Shown in pieces: positions 14,189 to 23,277 of a stretch of 52,847 bases of DNA (its first letter is position 1; each line of letters opens with the position of its first letter). The DNA lies in assembly GCA_944320105.1 (NCBI GenBank), contig CALUGA010000014.1, positions 1 to 52,847 of the forward strand, written 5' to 3'. This DNA comes from an uncultured Prevotella sp. GTDB lineage: Bacteria > Bacteroidota > Bacteroidia > Bacteroidales > Bacteroidaceae. Made by a program: the position numbers and the translations under genes. The notes below the pieces were generated by a model. It was not told the origin of the DNA and did not search any database. It saw only the letters and a list, made by a program, of their open reading frames with translations.

Positions 14189-16381
14189 TTACCTTATGAA
14201 CAGCAGTTCGCGATACTTGGGCAGTGTCCATAGGCCGTCCTCGACAATCATTTCGAGGCTGTCTATCTCCTTGCGGATGGCTTCCATCTTAGGCTCCACG
14301 GTGTCGTGGTAGGCTATGGCGCGCTCATGGATGCTCTCTATACGGTTGGCCACGCGGCGCGACTCTATCAGCTCGTCTACAAGAGTCTCTATCGACTCGG
14401 TGCATACGGCTATTTCCTCTATCAATTTCATGTTGCGCACGCTAAGGCGTTCGGCCTTGTCGGCGGGGAACACGGCCTTCATGCTCTGCACGTTGCGTAT
14501 GAGCTGGCTCTGATAGTGCGTGGAAACGGGGATTATGTGGTTCATCGATATGTCGCCGATTACGCGCGCCTCTATCTGCACACGCTTCACGTAGGTTTCC
14601 CATTTCACCTCGTTGCGCGCCTCAAGCTCCTTGCGCTTCATCACCTTAGTGCTCTCGAACATACTTATGCTGGCCTCGTCGAGGTAGCGCTCGAACACTA
14701 TCGGGCAGCTGCTCTCGGTGTCGAGGCCGCGCCGTTTGGCTTCCTCCACCCATTCTTCGGAGTATCCGTTGCCGTCGAAGCGTATGGGCTTGCACGTCTT
14801 TATGTCCTCGCGCAGCACGTCGAGGATGGCGCTTATCTTGCCTTCGCCCTTGGCGATGAGGGCGTCTACGCGCGCCTTGAAGCTCGTAAGGGCCTCGGCC
14901 ACGGCGGCGTTGAGCGCAATCATCGCGCTGGCGCAGTTGGCTTCGGAGCCTATCGCGCGGAACTCGAAGCGGTTGCCGGTAAAGGCGAAGGGGCTTGTGC
15001 GGTTGCGGTCGGTGTTGTCGATGATGAGTTCGGGTATCTGCGGGATGTCAAGCTCCATGCCCTGCTTGGCCTTGAGGTTGAACAGCTCGTCCTTGTCGGA
15101 GTTCTCGATGTGGTCGAGCAGCTCACCCAGCTGTGTGCCGAGGAACGACGAGATGATGGCAGGCGGTGCCTCGTTGCCGCCCAGGCGGTGGGAGTTGCTT
15201 GCGCTCATGATGCTCGCCTTGAGCAGTCCGTTGTGCTTGTAGACGGCCATCAGCGTCTCCACTATGAACGTCACGAAGCGCAGGTTCTCCTCGGGCGTCT
15301 TGCCCGGCGCGTGGAGCAGCACCCCGTTGTCGGCGCAGAGGCTCCAGTTGTTGTGCTTGCCGGAGCCGTTGATGCCTGCGAACGGCTTTTCGTGGAGCAG
15401 CACGCGGAAGCCGTGCTTGCGCGCCACTTTCTTCATGAGCGACATGAGCAGCATGTTGTGGTCTACCGCGAGGTTGCACTCTTCGTATATCGGTGCAAGC
15501 TCAAACTGGTTCGGTGCCACCTCGTTGTGGCGCGTCTTGCACGGTATGGCCAGCTCCAGTGCCTGTATTTCGAGGTCTTTCATGAAGGCCTGCACGCGGT
15601 CTGGGATGGTGCCGAAGTAGTGGTCGTCCATCTGTTGGTTCTTTGCGCTCTCGTGACCCATCAGCGTTCGGCCCGTGAGCATGAGGTCGGGGCGGGCGGA
15701 GTAAAGCCCCTCGTCAACGAGGAAGTACTCCTGCTCCCATCCGAGATTGCACTTCACCCGCGTCACCTCGGGGTAAAAGTACTTGCAAACGTCGGTGGCG
15801 GCGCGGTCGACGGCGTGGAGCGCGCGCAGCAGCGGGGCCTTGTAGTCGAGCGCTTCGCCCGTGTAAGAGATGAAGATGGTGGGTATGCAGAGTGTGTCGT
15901 CGATGATGAAGACCGGCGATGTGGGATCCCAGGCCGAGTAGCCCCGTGCCTCGAACGTGTTGCGTATGCCGCCGTTGGGGAACGAACTTGCATCCGGCTC
16001 TTGCTGTACGAGCAGCTTTCCCGAGAAGTTCTCCACCATGCCGCCCTTGCCGTCGTGCTCCACGAAGGCGTCGTGCTTCTCTGCCGTGCCTTCCGTCAGT
16101 GGCTGGAACCAGTGCGTGTAGTGCGTCACGCCCATCTCCATTGCCCACTTCTTCATCCCGGCGGCCACGGCGTCGGCTATCGAGCGGTCGAGTCTTGTGC
16201 CGTTGTCAATGACGTCTGTCAGTTTTGCAAAGACGTCGGCAGGCAGGTACTTGTACATTTTCTCGCGGTTGAACACGTACTTTCCGAAGTATTCCGATGG
16301 CCTTTCCTTTGGCGGAACGACATCGACGGCTTTCTTCTTGAAAGCCTCTTCGACGACCTGAAATCTTAAGTTTGCAGACAT
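14189..16381 (-). CDS. glnN: Glutamine synthetase type III
   Basis: A 730-residue glutamine synthetase of the GSIII class, which is much longer than GSI and typical of Bacteroidetes. It makes glutamine from glutamate, ammonia and ATP in the cytoplasm. GSIII landmarks are the N-terminal FGKYVFNREKMYKYLP, THYTHWFQPLTEGTAEKHD, GIRNTFEARGYSAWDPTSP, LGWEQEYFLVD (metal-binding Glu), the NEVAPNQFELAPIYEE segment and GINGSGKHNNWSLC (nucleotide/glutamate site). It lies 65 bp after aguB on the same strand with no hairpin between, so co-transcription with aguA and aguB is plausible. This would place ammonia capture beside two ammonia-releasing reactions. Confidence 0.95.
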   Translation of the reverse strand: MSANLRFQVVEEAFKKKAVDVVPPKERPSEYFGKYVFNREKMYKYLPADVFAKLTDVIDNGTRLDRSIADAVAAGMKKWAMEMGVTHYTHWFQPLTEGTAEKHDAFVEHDGKGGMVENFSGKLLVQQEPDASSFPNGGIRNTFEARGYSAWDPTSPVFIIDDTLCIPTIFISYTGEALDYKAPLLRALHAVDRAATDVCKYFYPEVTRVKCNLGWEQEYFLVDEGLYSARPDLMLTGRTLMGHESAKNQQMDDHYFGTIPDRVQAFMKDLEIQALELAIPCKTRHNEVAPNQFELAPIYEECNLAVDHNMLLMSLMKKVARKHGFRVLLHEKPFAGINGSGKHNNWSLCADNGVLLHAPGKTPEENLRFVTFIVETLMAVYKHNGLLKASIMSASNSHRLGGNEAPPAIISSFLGTQLGELLDHIENSDKDELFNLKAKQGMELDIPQIPELIIDNTDRNRTSPFAFTGNRFEFRAIGSEANCASAMIALNAAVAEALTSFKARVDALIAKGEGKISAILDVLREDIKTCKPIRFDGNGYSEEWVEEAKRRGLDTESSCPIVFERYLDEASISMFESTKVMKRKELEARNEVKWETYVKRVQIEARVIGDISMNHIIPVSTHYQSQLIRNVQSMKAVFPADKAERLSVRNMKLIEEIAVCTESIETLVDELIESRRVANRIESIHERAIAYHDTVEPKMEAIRKEIDSLEMIVEDGLWTLPKYRELLFIR

Positions 16382-16446
16382 ATTTTGTTACTTTGTTAGG
16401 TTGCTTGTTTGTTGTTGCTTGGCGGTTGTTGGAGCGTTGCCGGCTG

Positions 16447-17331
16447 TCAGTCGATGAATCTCTTCGTTATGTCGCCGTAATGGTCTATGCGGCGGTCGCG
16501 CAGGAAAGGCCACCAGCGGCGCACCTGCTCGCTGTGCTCAAGGTCGATGTTGACGATTATGCTCTCCTCGTCGGTTTCGGATGCCTCGTAGAGCAGTTCG
16601 CCCTGCGGCCCTGCGACGAACGATGTACCCCAGAACTGTATGCCTTCGGTTTGTTCCGAGGGATCCGGCTCGAAGCCAACGCGGTTCACTGCCACCAACG
16701 GCAGGCCGTTGGCCACGGCGTGTCCGCGCTGCACGGTCTGCCATGCGCGCCGCTGCCGCTGCTGTTCGTCGGGCGTGTCGCTCAGCGCGTAGCCTATGGC
16801 AGTGGGGTAGATGAGCAGTTCGGCGCCCCGCAAGGCCATCAGTCGGGCGGCTTCCGGATACCACTGATCCCAGCAAACCATCACCCCGAGGCGGCCTACT
16901 GACGTGTCGATGGGCCGGAAACCGAGGTCGCCGGGCGCGAAATAGAACTTCTCGTAGTACGCAGGGTCGTCGGGGATATGCATCTTGCGGTATCGCCCGG
17001 CGATGGTTCCGTCGCGCTCTATCACCACTGCGGTGTTGTGGTAGAGGCCCGGCGCGCGCCTTTCGAAGAGCGACGTGACGATGACCACACCGTACTGGCG
17101 GGCCAGTTCGCCGAACATTTCGGTCGAGGGACCGGGTATCGGCTCGGCGAGGTTGAAGTTGTTGACGTCTTCCGTCTGGCAGAAGTAAAGCGAGTTGTGC
17201 AGTTCCTGCAGCACCACGAGCTGTGCGCCGCGCTGCGCCAGGTCGGCCACGCCTTCGGCAAGCCGCACGATGTTGCTGCGCGTGTCGGCGGTGTTATGCA
17301 GTTGCAGGAATCCTATCTTGAGTTCTTTCAT
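16447..17331 (-). CDS. aguB: N-carbamoylputrescine amidase
   Basis: A 294-residue nitrilase-superfamily hydrolase with the catalytic triad visible as Glu43 (VLQELHNSLYF), Lys116 (YRKMHIPDDP) and Cys153 (MVCWDQWYPE). The CWDQWYPEAARLMAL and DDPAYYEKFYFAPGD segments are typical of AguB, which converts N-carbamoylputrescine to putrescine with release of CO2 and ammonia. It is 53 bp downstream of aguA and 65 bp upstream of glnN, all on the minus strand. The start at 17331 follows an A-rich leader. Other nitrilase functions are less likely given aguA next door. Confidence 0.92.
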   Translation of the reverse strand: MKELKIGFLQLHNTADTRSNIVRLAEGVADLAQRGAQLVVLQELHNSLYFCQTEDVNNFNLAEPIPGPSTEMFGELARQYGVVIVTSLFERRAPGLYHNTAVVIERDGTIAGRYRKMHIPDDPAYYEKFYFAPGDLGFRPIDTSVGRLGVMVCWDQWYPEAARLMALRGAELLIYPTAIGYALSDTPDEQQRQRRAWQTVQRGHAVANGLPLVAVNRVGFEPDPSEQTEGIQFWGTSFVAGPQGELLYEASETDEESIIVNIDLEHSEQVRRWWPFLRDRRIDHYGDITKRFID

Positions 17332-17384
17332 CTTTTTTTGTCTTGTGGAAAATAGGTCTGATAAGTCTAATTGGCCAAATTAGG

Positions 17385-18461
17385 TCATTTGGCCGGCGTG
17401 GTTTGGGGGTATTGCATGGTGCAGCAGTGCAGCGAGCCGTGCTGTACGATAACGCTGCGGCAGTCGATTCCCACTATTTCCCTGCCGGGGAAAGCCTGTC
17501 TGATGGCTTCGGCAGCCTCGGCATCGAGTTCGGGCTGGCCGTATGTGGGGTAGAGCACTGCCCCGTTTACAACGAGGAAGTTGGCGTAAGTGGCCGGGAG
17601 CCGTTCGCCGCCACGCACGATGGGGCGCGGCATGGGCAGCTTTAGCAGTCGGTATGGGCGTCCGTCGGCAGTGGTGAGCGAGTGCAGTTGCTCTTCCATG
17701 GCGTGTAGCTCGGCATATTGCTCGTCGGCTTTGTCGTTGCAGCCCATATATAATAAGGTGTCGTTAGGGGCTATTCTCACCAGCGTGTCTATGTGTCCGT
17801 CGGTGTCGTCGCCAGTCAGCTGCCCATGGTCAATCCACACTATGCGCTCGGCGCAGAGCGTTCTTTTGAGGTAAGCGTCAATGTCTTGCCGCGTCATGGG
17901 CTGGTTGCGGTGCGGTGCGAGCAGGCATCCCGTGGTGGTGAACACCGTTCCCGTGCCGTCGCTCTCTATCGCCCCTCCCTCCAGCACGAAGCCGTTGTGG
18001 TTGGCATATTCGCCTCCAACGAGGCCGCTTTCGTACAGATGGCGGTTGATGGCGTTGTCTTTCTCGGCCCCGAACTTCTCGCCCCAACCATTGAAGCGGA
18101 AGTCGAGCAGCCGCCTGCCGTATCCGTTGGTGAGCGATATGAACGCGTGGTCGCGCGCCCACGTGTCGTCCGTTGGGCAGGCAAGTGTGGCTATGTTGCT
18201 CAATATGCCGTCGCCCGCTGCCCGGCTGATGGCGGCGAGAGCCTCCTCGGGCTGCGGGGCCACTATCAGCAGCCGCTCGCGGCGGGCTATCTCGGTGGCC
18301 ATCTGCACGTAGGTGGCTGTTATCTCGTCGATGAGGGGCAGCCAATCTGTGTCCTTGTGCGGCCATGTAAGCTGCACGAACTCTTGCGGTTCCCATTCAG
18401 CGGGCAGTCGCCATTTGCCTGTTGTTGTGGCTGTGGCATCCATCTCTTTACCTTGTGTCAT
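17385..18461 (-). CDS. aguA: Agmatine deiminase
   Basis: A 358-residue protein of the peptidyl-arginine deiminase-like family. It shows WRLPAEWEPQEFVQLTWPHKDTDW, the catalytic-region ARDHAF, HNGFVLEGGAIESDGTGT, WIDHGQLTGDDTDGHIDTLVR and a C-terminal HGSLHCCTMQYP whose cysteine (about 346) corresponds to the catalytic Cys of GGGNIHC in homologues. AguA hydrolyses agmatine to N-carbamoylputrescine and ammonia, the first step of the AguA-AguB putrescine route. The start could also be Met7 (18443). No arginine decarboxylase is in the window, so the agmatine source lies elsewhere. Confidence 0.92.
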   Translation of the reverse strand: MTQGKEMDATATTTGKWRLPAEWEPQEFVQLTWPHKDTDWLPLIDEITATYVQMATEIARRERLLIVAPQPEEALAAISRAAGDGILSNIATLACPTDDTWARDHAFISLTNGYGRRLLDFRFNGWGEKFGAEKDNAINRHLYESGLVGGEYANHNGFVLEGGAIESDGTGTVFTTTGCLLAPHRNQPMTRQDIDAYLKRTLCAERIVWIDHGQLTGDDTDGHIDTLVRIAPNDTLLYMGCNDKADEQYAELHAMEEQLHSLTTADGRPYRLLKLPMPRPIVRGGERLPATYANFLVVNGAVLYPTYGQPELDAEAAEAIRQAFPGREIVGIDCRSVIVQHGSLHCCTMQYPQTTPAK

Positions 18462-18475
18462 TGCTGTTTACGGCG

Positions 18476-18507
18476 CAAAGTTACTCTTTTTTTCCCTACT
18501 TTGCAAC
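18476..18507 (-). promoter_or_regulatory. Promoter of the aguA-aguB-glnN unit
   Basis: The minus strand reads GTTG (18507-18504), 20 nt, TAACTTTG (18483-18476). The -7 box is consensus and the -33 box differs by one base. It lies 15 nt before the aguA start at 18461. Confidence 0.6.
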
Positions 18508-18540
18508 GAAGCGGCTTGTTTTTGTATGGTACATTTACGG

Positions 18541-18575
18541 CATCGGGCCGGGAGCGCAGTGCTTCCGGCCCGATG
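18541..18575 (-). terminator. Hairpin downstream of the zinc-ribbon protein gene
   Basis: CATCGGGCCGG (18541-18551) pairs perfectly with CCGGCCCGATG (18565-18575) around a 13-nt loop, 17 bp past the stop at 18593. No U-run follows on the minus strand, so termination is probable but not certain. Confidence 0.6.
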
Positions 18576-18592
18576 ATGCTTGCCTGCGGAGC

Positions 18593-19453
18593 TTACTCCA
18601 TGGCCTCAGGCACGATGTCGTCGTCGGCCTTCTTCACGGTCTTGCGTATGGCGCGCTTGCGCGTTGTTGCCTTCTTCTTGTCGTCGGCGGGAGCCTTGTC
18701 GGCCTTTACTCCTGCCAGTTCGGGGTCGATGAGTATTCGGCCGCAGTACTCGCAAACGATGATTTTCTTGTGCATCTTTATGTCCAGCTGCTTCTGTGGC
18801 GGTATCTTGTTGAAGCATCCGCCGCAGGCGTCGCGCTGCACGTAGACGATGCCCAGTCCGTTGCGGGCGTTCTTGCGTATGCGCATGAACGACGAGAGCA
18901 GCCTCGGCTCTATCTTCGCCTCAAGTTCGGCCACCTTTTCCTTCAGCTTCTCTTCCTCGGCGCGGGTCTCCTCCATTATCTCGTCCAGTTCGCCCTTCTT
19001 CACGTCGAGGTCGTTCTGGCGGTCCTTTATGGCCTCTTCGTTTTCGTTCAGCTCGGCGGTCTTCTCTTCTATGCGCGCCTGGGCCTCGCGTATCTTCTTG
19101 TTGCACAGCTCTATCTCAAGCGACTGGAATTCGATTTCCTTGCTCAGCGTGTCGTATTCGCGGTTGTTCTTCACGTCGTTGAGCTGCAGCTTGTAGCGTT
19201 CCACGCTGGCCTGCGCCTCGTTTATCTCGGCTTTCTTCTGGCTCACGGCCTTTTGGAACTCGTCTATCTCGCGCCTTATTTTCTCCACTCGGATGGTCAA
19301 TCCCTCTATTTCGTCCTCGAGGTCTTGCACTTCCAGGGGCAGCTCGCCCCTCAACGCCTTTTTCTCGTCGATAGCCGAGAGCGTGGTTTGCAGCTGGTAG
19401 AGGGTCTTCAGTTTCTCTTCCACTGACAGGTCTGTAGGATCTTTCTTTGCCAT
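18593..19453 (-). CDS. Zinc-ribbon coiled-coil protein (COG1579 / CdsZ family)
   Basis: A 286-residue protein. Residues 1-180 are a nearly continuous coiled coil rich in Glu, Lys and Leu (EEKLKTLYQLQTTLSAID, then repeated heptads). A C4 zinc ribbon follows (CGGC ... CEYCGR), preceded by ARNGLGIVYVQRDACGGCFNKIPPQKQ. The C-terminal 40 residues are Lys/Ala-rich and look disordered. The family is of unclear function; it has been linked with nucleic acid binding and, in some bacteria, with ribosome-linked roles. Start 19453 (MAKKDPTDLSVEEKL) lies 2 bp after the Nif3-like stop, so the two form an operon. Longer upstream starts overlap the Nif3 gene and are rejected. Confidence 0.88.
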   Translation of the reverse strand: MAKKDPTDLSVEEKLKTLYQLQTTLSAIDEKKALRGELPLEVQDLEDEIEGLTIRVEKIRREIDEFQKAVSQKKAEINEAQASVERYKLQLNDVKNNREYDTLSKEIEFQSLEIELCNKKIREAQARIEEKTAELNENEEAIKDRQNDLDVKKGELDEIMEETRAEEEKLKEKVAELEAKIEPRLLSSFMRIRKNARNGLGIVYVQRDACGGCFNKIPPQKQLDIKMHKKIIVCEYCGRILIDPELAGVKADKAPADDKKKATTRKRAIRKTVKKADDDIVPEAME

Positions 19454-19455
19454 TG

Positions 19456-20238
19456 TTATAGGTATATTATGGGATTCGTGTTCGTCTCCGCGATGAAGAG
19501 CGGCAGTTGCGGACACGCCTCGCCGATTATTGATTTGAATATTTCGCTTGTGAACTGTTCGCTCTGGTAGTGGCCGATGACGCATATCTGCACCTGCTGC
19601 TCGTGGCCGGCGTAAACGTGGTAGTGCATCTCGCCCGTTACAAAGGCGTCGGCCCCGGCCTTGATGGCCTCGCCCAGCAGGAAGTCGCCCGCGCCGCCGC
19701 AGATGGCCACGCGCCTGATGGGCCGCCTGAGCAGCTCGTTGCACTGTGCGCACTCCACGCAGAACTCGCGCTTTAGCATCAGCACAAAGTCGTCGGCGGC
19801 CATGGCCTCGGGCAGCGAGCCTATCACGCCGCTGCCGGCATCCTGTCCGCCACCCTTCGGGGCGAAGAACTCCACGCCCTCAAGGCCCATCTTCTCGGCC
19901 ATCTTGAAGTTGACGCCGCCGCGCGCGTTGTCCATGTTGGTGTGCATCGACACCACGGCCACGCCCGCGCGGATGGCCTTCATGACCGTGCGCTGCACAT
20001 AGTCGGCGTCTGAAATCTGCTTCAGCCCGCGGAACAGCAGCGGATGGTGGCTCACTATGAGGTTGCAGCCCTTGGCGATGGCCTCGTCCACGATGCGCTC
20101 GTTGACGTCAAGGCACAATAAAGCCCCTGATGCTTCCGTCTCTGTCAGTCCTACTTGCAGGCCGGCGTTGTCCCAGTCTTCCTGCAAGGGCAGAGGCGCG
20201 AATCGTTCAAGGGCGCTCATCACTTCCTTTATCTTCAC
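19456..20238 (-). CDS. Nif3-like dinuclear metal-centre protein
   Basis: A 260-residue Nif3/YbgI-family protein. It shows WDNAGLQVG, IVSHHPLLFRGLK (metal-binding His pair), VVSMHTNMDNARGGVNFKMAE and, near the C-terminus, the H-x2-SE-type motif (IGHYQSEQFTSE). The family forms hexameric toroids with two metals per subunit; GTP cyclohydrolase I type 2-like activity has been proposed but is not settled. GTG 20238 is chosen as start because KIKEVMSALERFAPLPLQ is the usual N-terminus; an upstream ATG (20277) would add 13 unlike residues. It is the first gene of a two-gene operon with the zinc-ribbon protein, a pairing common in Bacteroidetes. Confidence 0.88.
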   Translation of the reverse strand: MKIKEVMSALERFAPLPLQEDWDNAGLQVGLTETEASGALLCLDVNERIVDEAIAKGCNLIVSHHPLLFRGLKQISDADYVQRTVMKAIRAGVAVVSMHTNMDNARGGVNFKMAEKMGLEGVEFFAPKGGGQDAGSGVIGSLPEAMAADDFVLMLKREFCVECAQCNELLRRPIRRVAICGGAGDFLLGEAIKAGADAFVTGEMHYHVYAGHEQQVQICVIGHYQSEQFTSEIFKSIIGEACPQLPLFIAETNTNPIIYL

Positions 20239-20274
20239 GCTTTTACAGCTTAAATATAATATGTATCCAGGCTG

Positions 20275-20376
20275 CAAAGGTACTGATTTTTATCGTTTCG
20301 CGTGCATTGAGCGCATTCTTTTTAACTCTTTTTTGCGTCAACGGTTGCCTTGGATGGCCAGAAATACATATATTTG
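20275..20376. promoter_or_regulatory. Divergent promoter region between nif3-like and tlpA-like 1
   Basis: On the minus strand TACCTTTG (20282-20275) faces the Nif3-like gene. On the plus strand TATATTTG (20369-20376) precedes the first thioredoxin-like gene by about 70 nt. Both match TAnnTTTG; -33 boxes are weak. Confidence 0.5.
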
Positions 20377-20446
20377 CAGGCCGTGAGCGAGGGCTTCACG
20401 GGCATGGGCTCACGGCATAATGTAGTTGCATATAAACATATATGAT

Positions 20447-21538
20447 ATGAAAAAGACATTGACAGCGGTCGTGGCTGCGTTTGGTTTCGTGCAGGCCATG
20501 GCCCAGCAGGGTGGCAATTACACCGTTAGCGGCACCATTGCAGACACCCGCGGTTTTGGCGATGTGGCTTATCTCGTGCGCTACGACGACGGCAAGCGGC
20601 TCGACAGCGTGCGCCTGGACGGCAAGGCTTTCAGCTTCGTGGGGCGCGTTGACACGGCCGTTTTCTGTTGCATAGCGTCCGGCAGTCGCGCGGTAGGCTA
20701 TTTCATCCTTGAGCCGGGCGACATTAAGGTGAACACCTCCGACGAGGGGAAGTGCCGCCCCTCAGGTACGCCGATGAACGCCGAGATGGCCGGCATCGAC
20801 GCCGAGGCGGCGGCACTCAACGCCAAGCTCCGCAAGACCATAGCCGGCCTGCGTTCACGCGGGCTCGATGCAGGAGAGCTTAACAGGCAGGCCGGCGAGT
20901 TCACTGCCAACACTCAGCAATACTTCCGCACCCGGGGCGACGAGCTGTTCGCCCGCCACGGCAACGATGCGCTGGGCGAATACCTCATGGGTACCGACTA
21001 TATGCAGGCGCGCCGCGACATCGACCAAATGAAGAAGATTGGCACGTTTGGCCCGTGGCTGCGCTCGCGCACAAAGGTGCGCGCACTATGGGACCGCATA
21101 AAGGCCAAGCGGTCGACCATGCGCGGGGCGCAATACCGCGACATCTACGGGCGCGATGCCGACGGCAATCCCGTGAAGCTGAGCGACTATGTGGGCCGCG
21201 GCGGGTATGTGCTCGTTGATTTCTGGGCATCGTGGTGCGGCCCTTGCAAGCGCGAGATTCCCTATCTGGCCCGCCTTTACAAGAAGTACAAGGACAAGGG
21301 GCTGACCGTGGTGGGAGTGTTCGTGTGGGACAAGGAGGAAAACCTGCGCGGTGCCATGCGCGAGGAGGGCATAAAGTGGCCCCAGATCGTTGACACCGAG
21401 GAGGCTGCCCGCAAGAAATACGGCATAACCGGCATACCTCAGATAATGCTCATCGGCCCCGACGGCAAGATAGCCGCACGCGACCTGCGCGGCGAACGCA
21501 TGGTGCGCTTCGTCGAAGGCAAGCTCCGTGGCGAATGA
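20447..21538 (+). CDS. TlpA-like exported thioredoxin-fold protein 1
   Basis: A 363-residue protein with an N-terminal signal peptide (MKKTLTAVVAAFGFVQAMAQ), a beta-rich N-terminal domain resembling DUF4369 (residues about 25-120), a helical linker and a C-terminal AhpC/TlpA-type thioredoxin domain with VDFWASWCGPCKREIPYLARL (CxxC = CGPC) and a cis-Pro segment GITGIPQIMLI. Such proteins act as periplasmic thiol reductases or oxidases. Start 20447 is preferred over 20426 since the signal peptide begins there. First of four tandem relatives, but separated from the second by 623 bp and a repeat array, so it is probably its own transcription unit. Confidence 0.85.
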   Translation: MKKTLTAVVAAFGFVQAMAQQGGNYTVSGTIADTRGFGDVAYLVRYDDGKRLDSVRLDGKAFSFVGRVDTAVFCCIASGSRAVGYFILEPGDIKVNTSDEGKCRPSGTPMNAEMAGIDAEAAALNAKLRKTIAGLRSRGLDAGELNRQAGEFTANTQQYFRTRGDELFARHGNDALGEYLMGTDYMQARRDIDQMKKIGTFGPWLRSRTKVRALWDRIKAKRSTMRGAQYRDIYGRDADGNPVKLSDYVGRGGYVLVDFWASWCGPCKREIPYLARLYKKYKDKGLTVVGVFVWDKEENLRGAMREEGIKWPQIVDTEEAARKKYGITGIPQIMLIGPDGKIAARDLRGERMVRFVEGKLRGE

Positions 21539-21582
21539 CGGGGCGTGATGTGTTCTTTACAGTAATGCGTAGAGCCTGCAAG

Positions 21583-21675
21583 GCGCGCCGTTTTGATTTG
21601 CAAAGCGGCGCGTTTTGCATTGTGATATGTGCCGTTTTGGCCTGCCGCCCAGCCTGTATTGCATGGCAGGGCGGC
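21583..21675. repeat. GCCGTTT/AAACGGC-type palindromic array downstream of tlpA-like 1
   Basis: CGCGCC (21585-21590 region) pairs with GGCGCG across GTTTTGATTTGCAAAGC. Further GCGTTTTGC and GCCGTTTTGGC units follow, then a separate stem GCCGCCC (21644-21650) with GGGCGGC (21669-21675). It begins 45 bp past a stop codon, as in the related arrays, and probably serves as the transcript end. Confidence 0.65.
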
Positions 21676-22161
21676 TGCATTGGCCAAGGTGTTGGCTGTC
21701 AGGTGGTTACAGATGCGGCGGGAGTGTCATCGCCGTTATGAAAGTTTTTTACAGCCAAAACTGCGCGATGGCAACCTCGAATAGATAAGTTAATAACTAA
21801 AAAACAGTTAAATAAAAGTTGAGAGGTTACCTTGTTTGCGGCAGAATTATTAATTTTACGGTCACGCAGGTTGCATTTGGGCTTCATCTACAGGTTGAAT
21901 GCCGCTCATTCTCGCCATTTTACCGCATTGGCATTGTCGCGGTGGTGGCCAATGGTGTGCTGCCTGTGTCGGCAGCAGGCAGGTGCAAGTCTCATGGCGT
22001 TTGGTGCCAAAATCTGTGCATCGGCTTTTTCCACCCATGCTGCGCTTAACATCGGCCTGCCTTGCGCGTATAAAGTATGGCCGTGCGCTTGCCGGCGGCA
22101 ACGCCATGTGCATCGGCGGGCATGGCAACTTGCACGGAATAAGAACTTAAGACTATAAATT
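21676..22161. other. Gene-free intergenic stretch upstream of tlpA-like 2
   Basis: The first part (about 21740-21870) is AT-rich with several TTAATAA/TTAAATAA tracts and probably carries the promoter, though no clean TTTG/TAnnTTTG pair is found (nearest is TTACCTTGTTTG at 21827). The second part is a GC-richer leader of about 270 nt with several short GC-rich inverted segments such as GCCGGCGGC. No gene is evident. Confidence 0.5.
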
Positions 22162-23277
22162 ATGAAACAGTTATTTGGCAAAACTTTCATCATTGTAGCC
22201 GCTGCCATGTTTGCCGCAACGACGGCGGCAGCCCAGCAAAAGGCCGCCTACACAGTGACGGGCGAGGTGAACGACTCCACCGCCGAGGGCAGGATGATTT
22301 ACATCGAGCGTTACGATGACAACAGGTACATAGACAGCACCCGCATCGAGGGTGGCAAGTTCGTGTTCCGAGGCACAATAGACAGGCCGCGCTTCTGCCG
22401 CATACAGGCCACAGACCGGGAGCACGCCAACATCATACTGGAGGGAGGGCACGTTAGGGCCAGCGTCGGTAAAGCGTACAACAAGCCGTCGGGCACTCCG
22501 CTCAACGACGAGATGCGCCGCATCGAAGGCATCATGGACAGTCTTGAGGCAATGTTTAAGGCAGAGAAGAAGGTTGTGGAAGCCAGGCACCCAGACAGCA
22601 CGGCCTGCGCCAGGGCTATGATGGCTGTCTACGACAGTGTTCAGGCTGCTTTACGAAGGGAGTACAACGTGCTCTTTGCGCTCCATCCCGACGATGCCAT
22701 AACTACACATCTGCTCACTTCGGGCGTGCTGGCCTGCTACTCCCCGGTCGAGCGCGGGCGCCTCTTGGCCTCGTTCGGCCCTTGGGTCAAGTCGCAAAAG
22801 CTCTACAAGGGCTTTGCAAAGAGGCTCAAAGCCGAGCTTCGCACTTCGGCAGGGCAGGTGTTTGTAGATGTAGCCGGACGCGATGCCGACGGAAACCCGG
22901 TGAAGCTTAGCGACTATGTTGGCCGTGGCGGCTACGTCCTCGTTGACTTCTGGGCATCGTGGTGCGGCCCCTGCCGCAGGGAGATTCCCTATCTGGCCCG
23001 CCTGCACCGCGAGTTCAAGGACAAAGGGCTGACGGTTCTCGGGCTGTTCACTTGGGATGACGAGGAGCGTATGGGCAAGATGGCCAAGGAACTTGGCGCG
23101 GTCTGGCCCCAGATGTATGCCCCGGAGGACAAGGCTTTGGCGTCTTACGGGCTCGACGGAGTGCCGATGATAATACTCTTCGGCCCCGACGGGCGCATCG
23201 TTGAGCGTGGGCTGCGCGGCGATGTCATGGTAACTAAGGTGACGGATATAATGAACAAACATAACAGAGGCTTATGA
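22162..23277 (+). CDS. TlpA-like exported thioredoxin-fold protein 2
   Basis: A 371-residue paralogue of protein 1: a signal peptide (MKQLFGKTFIIVAAAMFAAT ... AAAQQ), a DUF4369-like domain with GEVNDSTAEGRMIYIERYDD, and a C-terminal thioredoxin domain with GYVLVDFWASWCGPCRREIPYLARL. The stretch from GRDADGNPVKLSDYVGRGG through PYLARL is almost identical to protein 1, which indicates a recent duplication or gene conversion of the catalytic domain. The N-terminal domains differ more, suggesting different partners. Its stop overlaps the start of gene 3 (ATGA, 23274-23277), so genes 2-4 form an operon. Confidence 0.85.
   Translation: MKQLFGKTFIIVAAAMFAATTAAAQQKAAYTVTGEVNDSTAEGRMIYIERYDDNRYIDSTRIEGGKFVFRGTIDRPRFCRIQATDREHANIILEGGHVRASVGKAYNKPSGTPLNDEMRRIEGIMDSLEAMFKAEKKVVEARHPDSTACARAMMAVYDSVQAALRREYNVLFALHPDDAITTHLLTSGVLACYSPVERGRLLASFGPWVKSQKLYKGFAKRLKAELRTSAGQVFVDVAGRDADGNPVKLSDYVGRGGYVLVDFWASWCGPCRREIPYLARLHREFKDKGLTVLGLFTWDDEERMGKMAKELGAVWPQMYAPEDKALASYGLDGVPMIILFGPDGRIVERGLRGDVMVTKVTDIMNKHNRGL

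Noticed and set aside
14306-16369. Long open frame of 687 codons antisense to glnN
   Set aside because: It mirrors glnN codon by codon in a GC-rich gene; its product is Val/Leu/His-rich without any domain and it has no promoter.
18593-19753. Longer start for the zinc-ribbon protein
   Set aside because: The extra 100 residues overlap the Nif3-like gene in another frame; MAKKDPTDLSVEEKL at 19453 is the typical start.
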